A DNA stretch of 12,146 nucleotides, taken from NCBI GenBank assembly GCA_964477525.1, contig CAYZHY010000105.1, positions 1-12,146 of the forward strand, in the 5' to 3' direction. Below, in pieces: positions 1-6,750 of this stretch (its first letter is position 1; every line of letters begins with the position of its first letter). A model generated the notes under the pieces. That model made no database searches and was not told the origin of the DNA. It saw only the letters and a program-made list of their open reading frames with translations. A program made the position numbers and the translations under genes. This DNA is from PCC-9228 sp964477525 (GTDB lineage: Bacteria > Cyanobacteriota > Cyanobacteriia > Cyanobacteriales > PCC-9228).

Positions 1-1
1 G

Positions 2-103
2 GCGATCGCTATATTCTTGACTGGTTTGTTATGATGGTTTGGTTGTTGGTTGCTAAAAATGCGATCGCTATTTTCCCATCGTTCTTTATTAAAGAGCGAT
101 CGC
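2..103. repeat. Cluster of three HIP1 octamers
   Basis: Three copies of GCGATCGC (2-9, 61-68, 96-103) occur in 102 bases, and each continues as GCGATCGCTA. HIP1 is the highly iterated palindrome of many cyanobacterial genomes. Further perfect copies begin at 156, 534, 1093, 1246, 1396, 1864, 2319, 3334, 4043, 5729, 6456, 6973, 7288, 7940, 8731, 9655, 10649 and 11849, so they fall both inside and between genes. This identifies the lineage. It is not a mobile element, and no function should be read into single copies. The rest of the first 122 bases holds no gene I can support. Confidence 0.9.
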
Positions 104-122
104 TACCATCCCAATATAATCT

Positions 123-1043
123 ATGAAAAAAATAACACATTCCACCATTAGCTACGCGATCGCCTTCGTTTTGCTTTGGAACTCCGGTTTTATCGGTGCC
201 GAATATGGCTTACCCTACACCGGAACCTTTACCTTGCTGTTTTGGCGGTATACCGTTCTCAGCTTGCTGCTGTTTGCCTATCTTACCATGCGGAAAAGGT
301 GGGTTTGGTACGATACCAACACCCTCGCCCATACTTCCTTAGTGGGCATTTTAGCACACGGGGTCTGGTTGAGCTGTGCCTTGCTGGCCCTGGAACGAGA
401 TGTTCCCGCTGGCATTGTGGCGTTGGTGGTGGCATTGCAACCTTTGGTCACTGGTGCTTTGTCGGGTTTGGTTGTGGGAGAAAAGACCAGCGTATCCCAG
501 TGGCTAGGATTAATTGTAGGATTTTTGGGCGTAGCGATCGCAGTGGGAACCCGCATCCAACTCAACAGCGAAGCTTCTGCATTTGCCTACTTCATCCCCT
601 TTGGTTCTGTGGTTGCCATCACCATCGCCAGTTTGCTGCAGCGGCGGCGGGAAACTTCCTCCCAACACCATCCTTCCCCCAGCCTCGCCGAAACCCTCTT
701 TTTCCAAAGCTTCGCCACCACCGTGGTTTTGGCAATTCCTGCCATCACCGTGGAAAATTTAGCGATTCAGTGGAATTTACCTCTGGTGGCAACGTTAGGC
801 TGGTTGATTCTTGGGGTTTCCCTGGCATCCTATGCTTTTATGTGGCTGCTGCTTTCCCGCCTCGATGCTACTCGCGTAGCCAGCTTGTTTTATTTAGGAC
901 CGCCAGTAACAATGGTTATGGCATGGATGGCTTTTGGTGACATTCCCCAACCTGCGGATATCTTGGGTTTGGTCGTGGTGACGGTTGGGGTTTTGCTGGT
1001 TCAGCTTCCCCTAGGCAAAATGTTGCGACGGAAAACCAAGTAA
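123..1043 (+). CDS. EamA/DMT-family transporter
   Basis: This is a 306-residue membrane protein of the drug/metabolite transporter superfamily with two EamA repeats of five helices each (about residues 10-142 and 152-297). The first helix carries the typical LLWNSGFIGAEYGLP pattern (17-31). Repeat 1 ends in a canonical VVGEK...GLIVGFLGVAIAVG stretch (117-142), and repeat 2 ends in a matching GDIPQPADILG segment. Length and architecture are those of a full, intact family member. Characterised relatives export amino acids or other small metabolites across the cytoplasmic membrane, but the substrate cannot be predicted here. The ATG at 123 puts the first helix right after a short positive N-terminus, which fits the family. 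No convincing Shine-Dalgarno sequence precedes it. It has no partner gene close by on the same strand. ArnE/ArnF undecaprenyl-sugar flippases belong to the same superfamily but are about 110-130 residues, so that role is unlikely. Confidence 0.9.
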   Translation: MKKITHSTISYAIAFVLLWNSGFIGAEYGLPYTGTFTLLFWRYTVLSLLLFAYLTMRKRWVWYDTNTLAHTSLVGILAHGVWLSCALLALERDVPAGIVALVVALQPLVTGALSGLVVGEKTSVSQWLGLIVGFLGVAIAVGTRIQLNSEASAFAYFIPFGSVVAITIASLLQRRRETSSQHHPSPSLAETLFFQSFATTVVLAIPAITVENLAIQWNLPLVATLGWLILGVSLASYAFMWLLLSRLDATRVASLFYLGPPVTMVMAWMAFGDIPQPADILGLVVVTVGVLLVQLPLGKMLRRKTK

Positions 1044-1046
1044 CCA

Positions 1047-1114
1047 TGGGGAAATCTTCCCAAAAACTGCTAGAACTGCCATTTTGGGCAACGCGATCGC
1101 TCCCCATTTCCCCA
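1047..1114. repeat. Nested inverted repeats after the DMT gene
   Basis: Four bases after the transporter stop codon, TGGGGAAAT (1047-1055) pairs perfectly with ATTTCCCCA (1106-1114). Inside it, CCCAAAA (1059-1065) pairs with TTTTGGG (1082-1088). A HIP1 site (1093-1100) lies between the right arms. The position suggests a 3' end structure for the transporter mRNA, either a stability element or a weak terminator. There is no T-run after it, so I do not call an intrinsic terminator. Confidence 0.5.
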
Positions 1115-1448
1115 AAATCCCGTTATAATGGAAGATAATAGCCATTCTCCACGGAATTATTAATTTCTCGCAGCGAGAAATGCGCAAATCCTGCCGCAGT
1201 GGTTTTTATCGCGCTTGTGAAGATATTCAAAAATTGGTGGAGTAAGCGATCGCGTCTTCCGCCAAACGATTTTAGAAAGTTTGCGCTTGCTCAGGCTATC
1301 CCACGGGATTCCAGTCATTCCCTTTCTAAAAGGCAAAAGCAGCGAATCACGGTGAAAACTCCTCAAGAAATTGAGTGAGAACCTTTCCCCCGCCAGCGAT
1401 CGCATTAAGATTTGTGAAGCTACAGCAAGGTGGCCATCAAACTCGTTG
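1115..1448. other. Intergenic stretch, possibly decayed coding DNA
   Basis: No gene can be supported between the transporter's 3' hairpins and the end of the GT39 gene. The stretch has two HIP1 sites (1246, 1396), a small hairpin TTCTCG-CAG-CGAGAA (1165-1179) and short open stretches. One on the plus strand runs from ATG 1180 to TAA 1243-1245 (21 codons). Another on the plus strand ends at a TGA near 1376. Neither has a recognisable family motif or ribosome binding site. The mix of short, coding-like pieces in different frames would fit a decayed gene, but I cannot say which. Confidence 0.35.
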
Positions 1449-2906
1449 TTATGGCGATAGCAAAAATATGGAAAAATCATCTTCGATGGTTTCGTACCTT
1501 TCAATCTGAAATTTAGCATCGAGTACTTCATACAGTTCTGGAGACGTGCCATGATAAACCAGCCAAAATCTCGATTGAATGTCGGAAAGCCCCATTATCC
1601 ATTTTTCCAATACTTGGCGAGACCGATCTTGATGGCTGGGCATGTCTTTTTCGTAAATTTTTGCAGGACCGTCATAATAGTGCCTTAAAGGGTAATCGGT
1701 GCCATGAATAATAGACCAGACAATTTTATCTTGGGGGCGATCGTGTTTTTCAATAATTTGCGCTACTTCTCTGTAAGAACCTGATGCCCCCATATATCGT
1801 TGTTGCGTTGTGTAATAAGTAAATAAGCCACTAAGTAAAGCTATTGTATAAATTCCAATGAGAGCGATCGCCAGCCAACGTATTTGTTTCCATAGTTGCT
1901 CTATGCCTATGGCTGCTAACAAAACTACATATGGCAAAGCCACCATCAGATAACGAGTTGTCCAAATCGAATAAAAAATATGGGAAAAAACAAAAATAAT
2001 GCCGATAGGAAAGGCTCCCCAAGCCAAAATCCACAGGAATTTATTCCTTGCGTTGGGGATTTTTATATTTTGAACGATGGCATAGAGCAGCAAGCCAGCA
2101 AAAAGAAGGATATAAACTTGTAAAAATCGATTATAGGGCGGCGGTGGTGGATGGGCAAATACCGTAAATATCCTGAGCTGTCTGAAAAGTTCTTGAATGC
2201 CAGGTATTGGTAAAGTCAGTCGATGCATTCCCGCACTGTTGATAATAGAAACAATGGAGGGAATGATAAGGACAAGAAAAGCAAACACCCCTAGGAAAAA
2301 ATGAAAGATAGCACGTTTGCGATCGCGAAGTGTCAAAATAGCGATCGTAATATCTGAAAAAATAAATGCTAGATATAAAGGCGTCGTGAAAACCGCTAGC
2401 AACCGGAAACTTGTCCAACCCACCAAAGAAAATCTATGGTGGGGATTTTGCAGAAAAACAGCCAAGCAAAAGCTACCCACAATGCCCAAGAACACACCCA
2501 TGCAGTAATAGCGAACCTCTTGGGCATGATTGATAAATAACGGAGAAACCGCCAACATCAACGCTGCCATCAGACCAACGGTTTCTCCGAATAAATAGCG
2601 ACCCAGCCGATAAAGAAAATACACGCTACCAATGGCAAATAGAACTGATAGCAGGCGCAACCAAGCATCGCTATGACCAAACCACATCCATCCCTTTAAA
2701 AGGACATAATATAAAAAACGACCTCTGTTGAGCGTTAAATCGGTGGCATCGATAAGACTGATGAACTCATCAATCCAAAGACCTCGGTAATCGATCCGAA
2801 AACAAAATAAAACAATCGATAAAAACAGAATCAATGCCAGTAGCATCTGATTGCGGCGCAATCGCCCCATATCGAAATGACTTAAATTTGGCACTTTGAA
2901 ACTCAT
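1449..2906 (-). CDS. GT39-type membrane glycosyltransferase
   Basis: This 485-residue polytopic protein resembles the dolichyl-phosphate-mannose-protein mannosyltransferase/ArnT (PMT_2, GT-C fold) group. After a first helix (about 21-38) comes the loop RGLWIDEF with the acidic pair D46-E47, where GT-C enzymes hold a catalytic acid. A second loop has SPLFINHAQEVRYY (121-134), equivalent to the QEAR-Y segment of the family. Many hydrophobic helices follow, and the C-terminal 100 residues are soluble. Family members move a sugar from a polyprenyl-phosphate donor to a protein, lipid or glycan on the outer face of the membrane. Here donor and acceptor are unknown. The epimerase lies 147 bases upstream on the same strand, and a GT2 gene that could make the lipid donor lies at 5612. 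The start at 2906 gives a short cytoplasmic N-terminus. A weak AGGA lies 13 bases upstream. The C-terminus (SIFLLSP) looks intact. Confidence 0.85.
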   Translation of the reverse strand: MSFKVPNLSHFDMGRLRRNQMLLALILFLSIVLFCFRIDYRGLWIDEFISLIDATDLTLNRGRFLYYVLLKGWMWFGHSDAWLRLLSVLFAIGSVYFLYRLGRYLFGETVGLMAALMLAVSPLFINHAQEVRYYCMGVFLGIVGSFCLAVFLQNPHHRFSLVGWTSFRLLAVFTTPLYLAFIFSDITIAILTLRDRKRAIFHFFLGVFAFLVLIIPSIVSIINSAGMHRLTLPIPGIQELFRQLRIFTVFAHPPPPPYNRFLQVYILLFAGLLLYAIVQNIKIPNARNKFLWILAWGAFPIGIIFVFSHIFYSIWTTRYLMVALPYVVLLAAIGIEQLWKQIRWLAIALIGIYTIALLSGLFTYYTTQQRYMGASGSYREVAQIIEKHDRPQDKIVWSIIHGTDYPLRHYYDGPAKIYEKDMPSHQDRSRQVLEKWIMGLSDIQSRFWLVYHGTSPELYEVLDAKFQIERYETIEDDFSIFLLSP

Positions 2907-3021
2907 CGCCTAACAAAATTCCTAATTTTACAAAATATGTTGTGTACGATGCACTTTTTTAACGGCCAAGTGATTTTCCAATTGGATAACCAGCCGTTGA
3001 TATTTTATCTGAAAAGGCTCG

Positions 3022-3036
3022 ATGGGGTTCCTCCAT
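3022..3036. other. Small hairpin between epimerase and GT39 genes
   Basis: ATGGGG and CTCCAT pair with one G-T wobble around a TTC loop, 18 bases downstream of the epimerase stop codon on the minus strand. Read on that strand it is followed, after a few bases, by CCTTTTC rather than a proper U-run. It is at most a weak terminator, so read-through into the GT39 gene is plausible. The other bases of the 147-base gap show nothing I can name beyond the palindrome CCAATTGG near 2979. Confidence 0.25.
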
Positions 3037-3053
3037 TTCAACTCTTCTACCAT

Positions 3054-4010
3054 CTAAGACTTGTAAACAGTGCGAATCCATTGCCACTGTTGGGTTAAAC
3101 CTTCCCGCAAAGAAACTTGAGGTTGGTAGCCCAAAATTTCCTGAGCTTTAGAAATATCAGCCGCCGTATGTCTGGCATCTCCCATCGCTTTTTGTACGTA
3201 GCGCCGCTGAACCAGCCGCTGGGTAATCGCTTCTATGGTATCGATAACTTCCGCCAAAACCACGCGCGAACCGCCGCCGATGTTGAGAACCTCACCGGGG
3301 GCTTTTTCGGCTGTTGCTGCCGCTAAATTGGCCGCGATCGCATCTTGAATAAATGTAAAATCGCGGGTTTGCTGGCCGTCGCCGTATATATTAATCGCCT
3401 GCCCCTGCAAAATAGCTTTCAAAAACTTATGAAAAGCCATATCCGGACGTTGCCGGGGACCGTATACAGTAAAATAGCGCAAGGCAACAATGGGAACGCC
3501 AAAATTTTGATAGTACAACCGACAGAGCTGTTCGGATGCTAGTTTCGTAATACCATAAGGAGATACCGGGTCCGGACAAATTGCTTCGCTGGTGGGTAAC
3601 GTTTCTGCATTACCGTAGACAGAAGAAGAAGAAGCAAAGACAAAACGCTTCAAATGAGTAGAATTGGCCGCTGCCTCTAACAAAACTTGGGTGGCATTGA
3701 CGTTACGCTCGGTATAGGCAAAGAAACCTTCTCCCCAACTCGCACGTACCCCAGCTTGAGCGGCTTGATGGTAAATTACTTCTACATCTTGCAGTAGTTC
3801 CAACCAATTTAAGTTGAGAATATTGGCTTCCACCAGTTGGAAATTTTCGTGGTTCAACAGGGAAGCAACGTTTTGACGCTTAAACCGGGGGTCGTAATAG
3901 TCGTTGAACTCATCAACGCCGATGACCGCATATCCTTGCTGCAAAAGAGTTTCTGCCAGGTGGGAACCGATAAAACCAGCAACCCCTGTAATTAAATGAG
4001 TTTTCATCAT
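3054..4010 (-). CDS. NAD-dependent nucleotide-sugar epimerase/dehydratase (extended SDR)
   Basis: This is a 318-residue extended short-chain dehydrogenase/reductase acting on a nucleotide sugar in the cytosol. The N-terminal Rossmann fold has TGVAGFIGSH with G9-G12-G15, and D33 sits where the NAD ribose is bound. The active site shows SSSS (127-130) and the catalytic pair Y152-x3-K156 in YGITK. A YGPRQRPDM motif (183-191) is typical of UDP-sugar 4-epimerases and related enzymes. The NDYYDPRFKR stretch (36-45) recalls UDP-glucuronate 4-epimerases. The substrate is therefore uncertain: UDP-glucose/galactose, UDP-glucuronate/galacturonate or an N-acetyl sugar are all possible. Two ATG codons are adjacent (4010 and 4007); the first is used here. 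The gene is followed on the same strand by the GT39 gene and diverges from the flippase-like gene, so supply of a sugar donor to a surface glycan is a reasonable inference. A promoter is predicted just upstream. Confidence 0.88.
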   Translation of the reverse strand: MMKTHLITGVAGFIGSHLAETLLQQGYAVIGVDEFNDYYDPRFKRQNVASLLNHENFQLVEANILNLNWLELLQDVEVIYHQAAQAGVRASWGEGFFAYTERNVNATQVLLEAAANSTHLKRFVFASSSSVYGNAETLPTSEAICPDPVSPYGITKLASEQLCRLYYQNFGVPIVALRYFTVYGPRQRPDMAFHKFLKAILQGQAINIYGDGQQTRDFTFIQDAIAANLAAATAEKAPGEVLNIGGGSRVVLAEVIDTIEAITQRLVQRRYVQKAMGDARHTAADISKAQEILGYQPQVSLREGLTQQWQWIRTVYKS

Positions 4011-4068
4011 ACAATGCCCAAAATCTTAAATACTGGAAACCAGCGATCGCCAAATAATTCGTATTCTA

Positions 4069-4097
4069 GATATACTAGTAGCCGTTGGTCGTTTCAA
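4069..4097 (-). promoter_or_regulatory. Predicted promoter of the epimerase gene
   Basis: Read on the minus strand, TTGAAA (4097-4092) and TATATC (4074-4069) are separated by exactly 17 bases. They match the sigma-70 consensus boxes at 5 of 6 and 4 of 6 positions. Transcription would start near 4062, about 50 bases before the epimerase start codon. A HIP1 site (4043-4050) lies in the leader. This is a pattern match only. Confidence 0.4.
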
Positions 4098-4102
4098 ACG
4101 AC
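4088..4102. promoter_or_regulatory. Perfect palindrome over the -35 box
   Basis: GTCGTTTCAAACGAC is a perfect inverted repeat with 7-base arms around one central base. It covers the predicted -35 hexamer of the epimerase promoter. The symmetry, length and position are those expected for a repressor operator bound by a dimeric helix-turn-helix protein. No regulator gene lies in the window to pair it with. The rest of the 303-base gap 4011-4313 holds the two promoter candidates and nothing else I recognise. Confidence 0.4.
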
Positions 4103-4237
4103 TATCCTAAAGCCCAATCCATAGAAGCGATCGTAAAGATTTTGTAAACGAGGTGTTACCTGTTTGAAGGCTTGGCGAACCGAAAACCCTTGAGGGGGAA
4201 ATCACTGTGGAATCTAGGAAATCCAAAGCCAACTCTT

Positions 4238-4243
4238 TATAAT
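4238..4243 (+). promoter_or_regulatory. Possible -10 box of the flippase-like gene
   Basis: A perfect TATAAT lies 70 bases before the start codon at 4314. The hexamer 17 bases upstream (TAGGAA) matches the -35 consensus only weakly. It would allow a leader of about 64 bases. Confidence 0.3.
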
Positions 4244-4313
4244 TTTATGATTGCAACTACGGAGTTGCCAGTGATTTGATGTTGTTATCTTCCCTCAATG
4301 TTGAATATTCTCC

Positions 4314-5255
4314 ATGAAGCAAATTGGGAAACGTTTTGGGAAACGTTTAAAATCTTTCCTGCGATGGGCGATTCTAGGAGCCACGTTATTTTTCCTAGCT
4401 GCCACCCTCAAAGACCGCTGGCAAGATGTTGCTGATGTTCGCATTAGTTCCCAAGGTTGGGCATTTCTCGCCATAGCCTTTAGCATTACCCTAGCCGCTC
4501 ATATTTGGTCGGCTTTGGTTTGGGGATGGATTTTGCGGGAATTTCAGCAGATCTTTCCTCTGGGATGGGCCGTTTGTGTTTTTCTGAAAACCAATATTGC
4601 CAAATATCTGCCGGGCAATGTTTGGCATTTCTACGGTCGTGTTGTAGCATCGAAAACCCAAGGTTTATCTGTAGGGGCAGCTACTTTGAGCGTGGTGGTA
4701 GAACCGTTAATGATGGCTGCCTCGGCTTTAGCCATTGCGGTGGCGAGTACCCAAGTACAAGGGATGCTGGGCATACAAGTTCCCATCTTGCTCTTGATAC
4801 TAGCTGGCCTTCACCCACGCATTCTCAATCCTATTATCCATCGGTTGGGACAAATGAAAACCAAAAACCGCAATCAAACCGATTCTCCGCCGGTAGCATT
4901 TCAGCTGCAACGCTATCCTTTGCTTCCCTTGTTGGGAGAATTCATTTTTGTCGGATTGCGGGGAATGGGGTTTTTGGTGGCTGTTTGGGCTTTCCAAAGC
5001 GTTCCCGCCGTACAAGTTCCCCTGGTTATCAGTGCTTTTAGTTTTGCTTGGCTGCTAGGATTGGTAATACCAGGAGCACCTGGCGGTATGGGGGTTTTTG
5101 AGGCCACGACGTTGGTTTTGTTGGATGGACCGTTTTCCCCAGCTGTGATTTTGGTCTGCATAGCTTTTTACCGGGTTATTAGTATTTTGGCAGAATCCGC
5201 AGGGGCAGCAATCGGATGGTTGTTTTCCTATTCCCGTTCGGATGTAGGAGGATAG
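4314..5255 (+). CDS. LPG_synthase_TM / UPF0104 family membrane protein (flippase-like)
   Basis: This is a 313-residue integral membrane protein of the lysylphosphatidylglycerol-synthase transmembrane family. It corresponds to the flippase half of MprF without the synthase domain. Signature segments are visible. KTNIAKYLPGNVWHFYGRV (92-110) is the conserved KYLPG-x-VW loop, and PGAPGGMGVFEA (253-264) is the conserved PGG-x-G-x-x-E loop before the last helices. There are about seven or eight hydrophobic segments and a basic N-terminus (KQIGKRFGKRLK). MprF's membrane part flips aminoacyl lipids, and the same domain is attached to GT2 glycosyltransferases in archaeal AglD-like proteins. With a GT2 gene 356 bases downstream on the same strand, translocation of a lipid-linked sugar is a plausible job, but this is inference. 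The ATG at 4314 has no clear Shine-Dalgarno sequence. The C-terminus is unusual at DNA level: TAGGAGGA is repeated in tandem over the stop codon. Confidence 0.8.
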   Translation: MKQIGKRFGKRLKSFLRWAILGATLFFLAATLKDRWQDVADVRISSQGWAFLAIAFSITLAAHIWSALVWGWILREFQQIFPLGWAVCVFLKTNIAKYLPGNVWHFYGRVVASKTQGLSVGAATLSVVVEPLMMAASALAIAVASTQVQGMLGIQVPILLLILAGLHPRILNPIIHRLGQMKTKNRNQTDSPPVAFQLQRYPLLPLLGEFIFVGLRGMGFLVAVWAFQSVPAVQVPLVISAFSFAWLLGLVIPGAPGGMGVFEATTLVLLDGPFSPAVILVCIAFYRVISILAESAGAAIGWLFSYSRSDVGG

Positions 5256-5259
5256 GAGG

Positions 5260-5355
5260 ATGTTGCAACGCGAAATCCCCTGGGCGGCACGCTCGTTTGC
5301 CATTCCACATTCCCCATTTTCTAAATCGGGGGGTGACTGCCGAAAAATTCAGTAA
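5260..5355 (+). CDS. Possible 31-codon small ORF
   Basis: An ATG at 5260 lies 8 bases after a perfect AGGAGG (5246-5251) that sits in the last codons of the flippase-like gene. The frame runs 31 codons to TAA at 5353-5355. The peptide begins MLQREIPWAARSF, has one cysteine, no membrane segment and no family I recognise. The ideal ribosome binding site is the only support, and that motif may be an accident of the glycine codons at the end of the upstream gene. Start-to-stop spacing would allow translational coupling. Treat it as a candidate only. Confidence 0.22.
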   Translation: MLQREIPWAARSFAIPHSPFSKSGGDCRKIQ

Positions 5356-5434
5356 TATTAATGGTTATATGAAATCCGGCTATAGAGTTGATTTACTTCG
5401 AGCGATACTTAAATTGGGTAAGAACTCCCTGTAG

Positions 5435-5477
5435 TTCCCCTTGGTAAGCTTGTGCTGAGCCTATCGAAGCAGGGGAA
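5435..5477. repeat. REP-like hairpin element
   Basis: TTCCCCT (5435-5441) pairs with AGGGGAA (5471-5477), and GCTT (5448-5451) pairs with AAGC (5467-5470). This gives an 11-bp hairpin with a 6-base bulge. The loop carries CTGAGCCTATCGAAG (5455-5469). A similar CTGAGCGCAATCGAA follows at 5496-5510 in the same orientation. CTGAGC...TCGAAG cores are, to my knowledge, common in dispersed intergenic repeats of many bacteria. The rest of the 356-base gap 5256-5611 shows nothing I can assign apart from the small ORF candidate. Confidence 0.5.
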
Positions 5478-5611
5478 GGCATCGCAGCCGGGGGTCTGAG
5501 CGCAATCGAATTTTATTCAAGTGGAATTTTGGGTGGTTGAACCTGAGATTCTAGATTGTGTTAGATAAAGTAACGACGGTGGTTTTGGTTTCAATTTTTT
5601 AGACGGTTTTT

Positions 5612-6622
5612 ATGGCACTAACAACGAATTCTCAAAATTTACACGTAAATTCTTCTGGTGATGTACCAGATGTTTCCGTGGTAGCACCTATTTACAATGA
5701 AATCGATAGTCTAGCACAGTTAGTGGAAGCGATCGCTTCGGCGATGCAAAACAGTTCTTTCACTTATGAAATTGTCCTAGTTGATGATGGTTCTCGCGAT
5801 GGGTCTACGGATTTACTCCGGAACTTTGCCCAGCAGCGTACCGATGTGCGGGGAATTTTGCTGCGACGCAACTACGGGCAAACGGCAGCCATGTCGGCTG
5901 GATTTCGGATAGCAACTGGTAAAGTCGTGGTCACCATGGATAGCGACTTGCAAAACGACCCCACAGACATTCCCCGGCTGATTGAAAAGCTAGAGGAAGG
6001 CTACGATTTGGTAAGCGGTTGGCGTCGGGAAAGGCAAGATGCCAAAGTAACTCGATTGCTACCTTCTAGAATTGCTAACTGGGTAATTGGTAAAGTAACG
6101 GGCGTTCGCTTGCACGATTACGGATGTTCTTTAAAAGCTTATCGCGCGGAATTGGTTGCTGATATGAATCTTTATGGGGAACTGCATCGCTTTTTGCCGG
6201 CTTTGGCTTTTATTGAAGGGGCAACCATTACGGAAATTCCGGTCAAACACTATGCTCGCCGCTTTGGTAGTAGCAAATACGGTTTGGGCAGAACGTTTCG
6301 GGTTTTGATGGATTTGCTGACCGTGTTTTTTATCCAGAAATTTCTGACGCGACCCATGCATGTGTTTGGCTTTTTTGGTGCTATTGGTACCATAGCCGGG
6401 GTGGCTGTTGGTATTTACTTATCATGTTTAAAATTATTTTTTGGTCAAGATATTGGCGATCGCCCATTGCTCATTTTGGCGGTTCTGTTGGTGTTAGCTG
6501 GCGTGCAATTATTTAGTTTTGGGCTGCTGGCAGAAATGCTGATGCGTACCTATCACGAATCCCAAGGACGACCCATTTACCGCATTCGCGAAATTGTGGG
6601 CAGTAACAATCAAGTAAAATAA
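5612..6622 (+). CDS. GT2 polyprenyl-phosphate glycosyltransferase (DPM1/GtrB/ArnC type)
   Basis: This 336-residue enzyme would transfer a sugar from a nucleotide donor to a polyprenyl phosphate on the cytoplasmic face of the membrane. The GT-A catalytic domain (about 20-230) shows VVAPIYNE (23-30), VDDGSRDGS (57-65) with D58-D59, the metal-binding D110-S-D112 in MDSDLQNDP, HRFLPAL (192-198) and RRFGSSKYG (216-224). Two membrane helices follow (about 249-277 and 285-312), then a short basic tail. This layout is that of GtrB/ArnC/RgtE-type synthases rather than soluble GT2 enzymes. The donor sugar is not readable. It lies downstream of the flippase-like gene on the same strand, though the 356-base gap with a hairpin makes a separate promoter likely. 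The ATG at 5612 leaves an N-terminal tail of about 20 residues before the fold. Upstream bases offer only a weak AGACGG. Its 3' end faces the ATPase gene. Confidence 0.88.
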   Translation: MALTTNSQNLHVNSSGDVPDVSVVAPIYNEIDSLAQLVEAIASAMQNSSFTYEIVLVDDGSRDGSTDLLRNFAQQRTDVRGILLRRNYGQTAAMSAGFRIATGKVVVTMDSDLQNDPTDIPRLIEKLEEGYDLVSGWRRERQDAKVTRLLPSRIANWVIGKVTGVRLHDYGCSLKAYRAELVADMNLYGELHRFLPALAFIEGATITEIPVKHYARRFGSSKYGLGRTFRVLMDLLTVFFIQKFLTRPMHVFGFFGAIGTIAGVAVGIYLSCLKLFFGQDIGDRPLLILAVLLVLAGVQLFSFGLLAEMLMRTYHESQGRPIYRIREIVGSNNQVK

Positions 6623-6637
6623 ATTCCCTTTCTGAAA

Positions 6638-6683
6638 GGTAGCGATGGCACCAAAGGCACCGGTCCTTCATACCATCGCTATC
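6638..6683. terminator. Hairpin after the GT2 gene
   Basis: TAGCGATGG (6640-6648) pairs with CCATCGCTA (6673-6681). The stem extends two more pairs outward if a G-U pair is allowed. An inner AAGG/CCTT stem makes a second tier. Just before it, CCTTT-CTG-AAAGG (6628-6640 region) forms another small hairpin. There is no clean T-run after the stem, so termination is suggested by the position between convergent genes more than by sequence. Confidence 0.4.
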
Positions 6684-6721
6684 GATTCCCTTTATATAGA
6701 CCGCGAAACCTATAGAAATCG

Positions 6722-6744
6722 GGGAGAATTCCCTGGGATCTCCC
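6722..6744 (-). terminator. Hairpin after the DUF815 gene
   Basis: GGGAGA (6722-6727) pairs with TCTCCC (6739-6744) around an 11-base loop, six bases beyond the ATPase stop codon on the minus strand. The bases that follow on that strand (GATTTCTA) are only mildly T-rich. It is a likely 3' end structure for this gene. Confidence 0.35.
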
Positions 6745-6750
6745 GAAAAG

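Noticed and set aside
2..103. CRISPR-like spacing of repeated octamers
   Set aside because: The repeats are 8-10 bases, unevenly spaced and found across the whole window, which is HIP1 and not a CRISPR array.
115..120. Perfect TATAAT just before the DMT start codon
   Set aside because: It ends only two bases before the ATG, so transcription would start inside the gene, and no -35 box stands 16-18 bases upstream.
1160..1552. 130-codon minus-strand frame overlapping the end of the GT39 gene
   Set aside because: Its first third is an out-of-frame reading of the GT39 gene, and the rest shows no family motif, no ribosome binding site and biased basic composition.
4103..4313. Possible riboswitch or structured leader before the flippase-like gene
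   Set aside because: I looked for known aptamer cores and a terminator stem and found only short, unspecific pairings.
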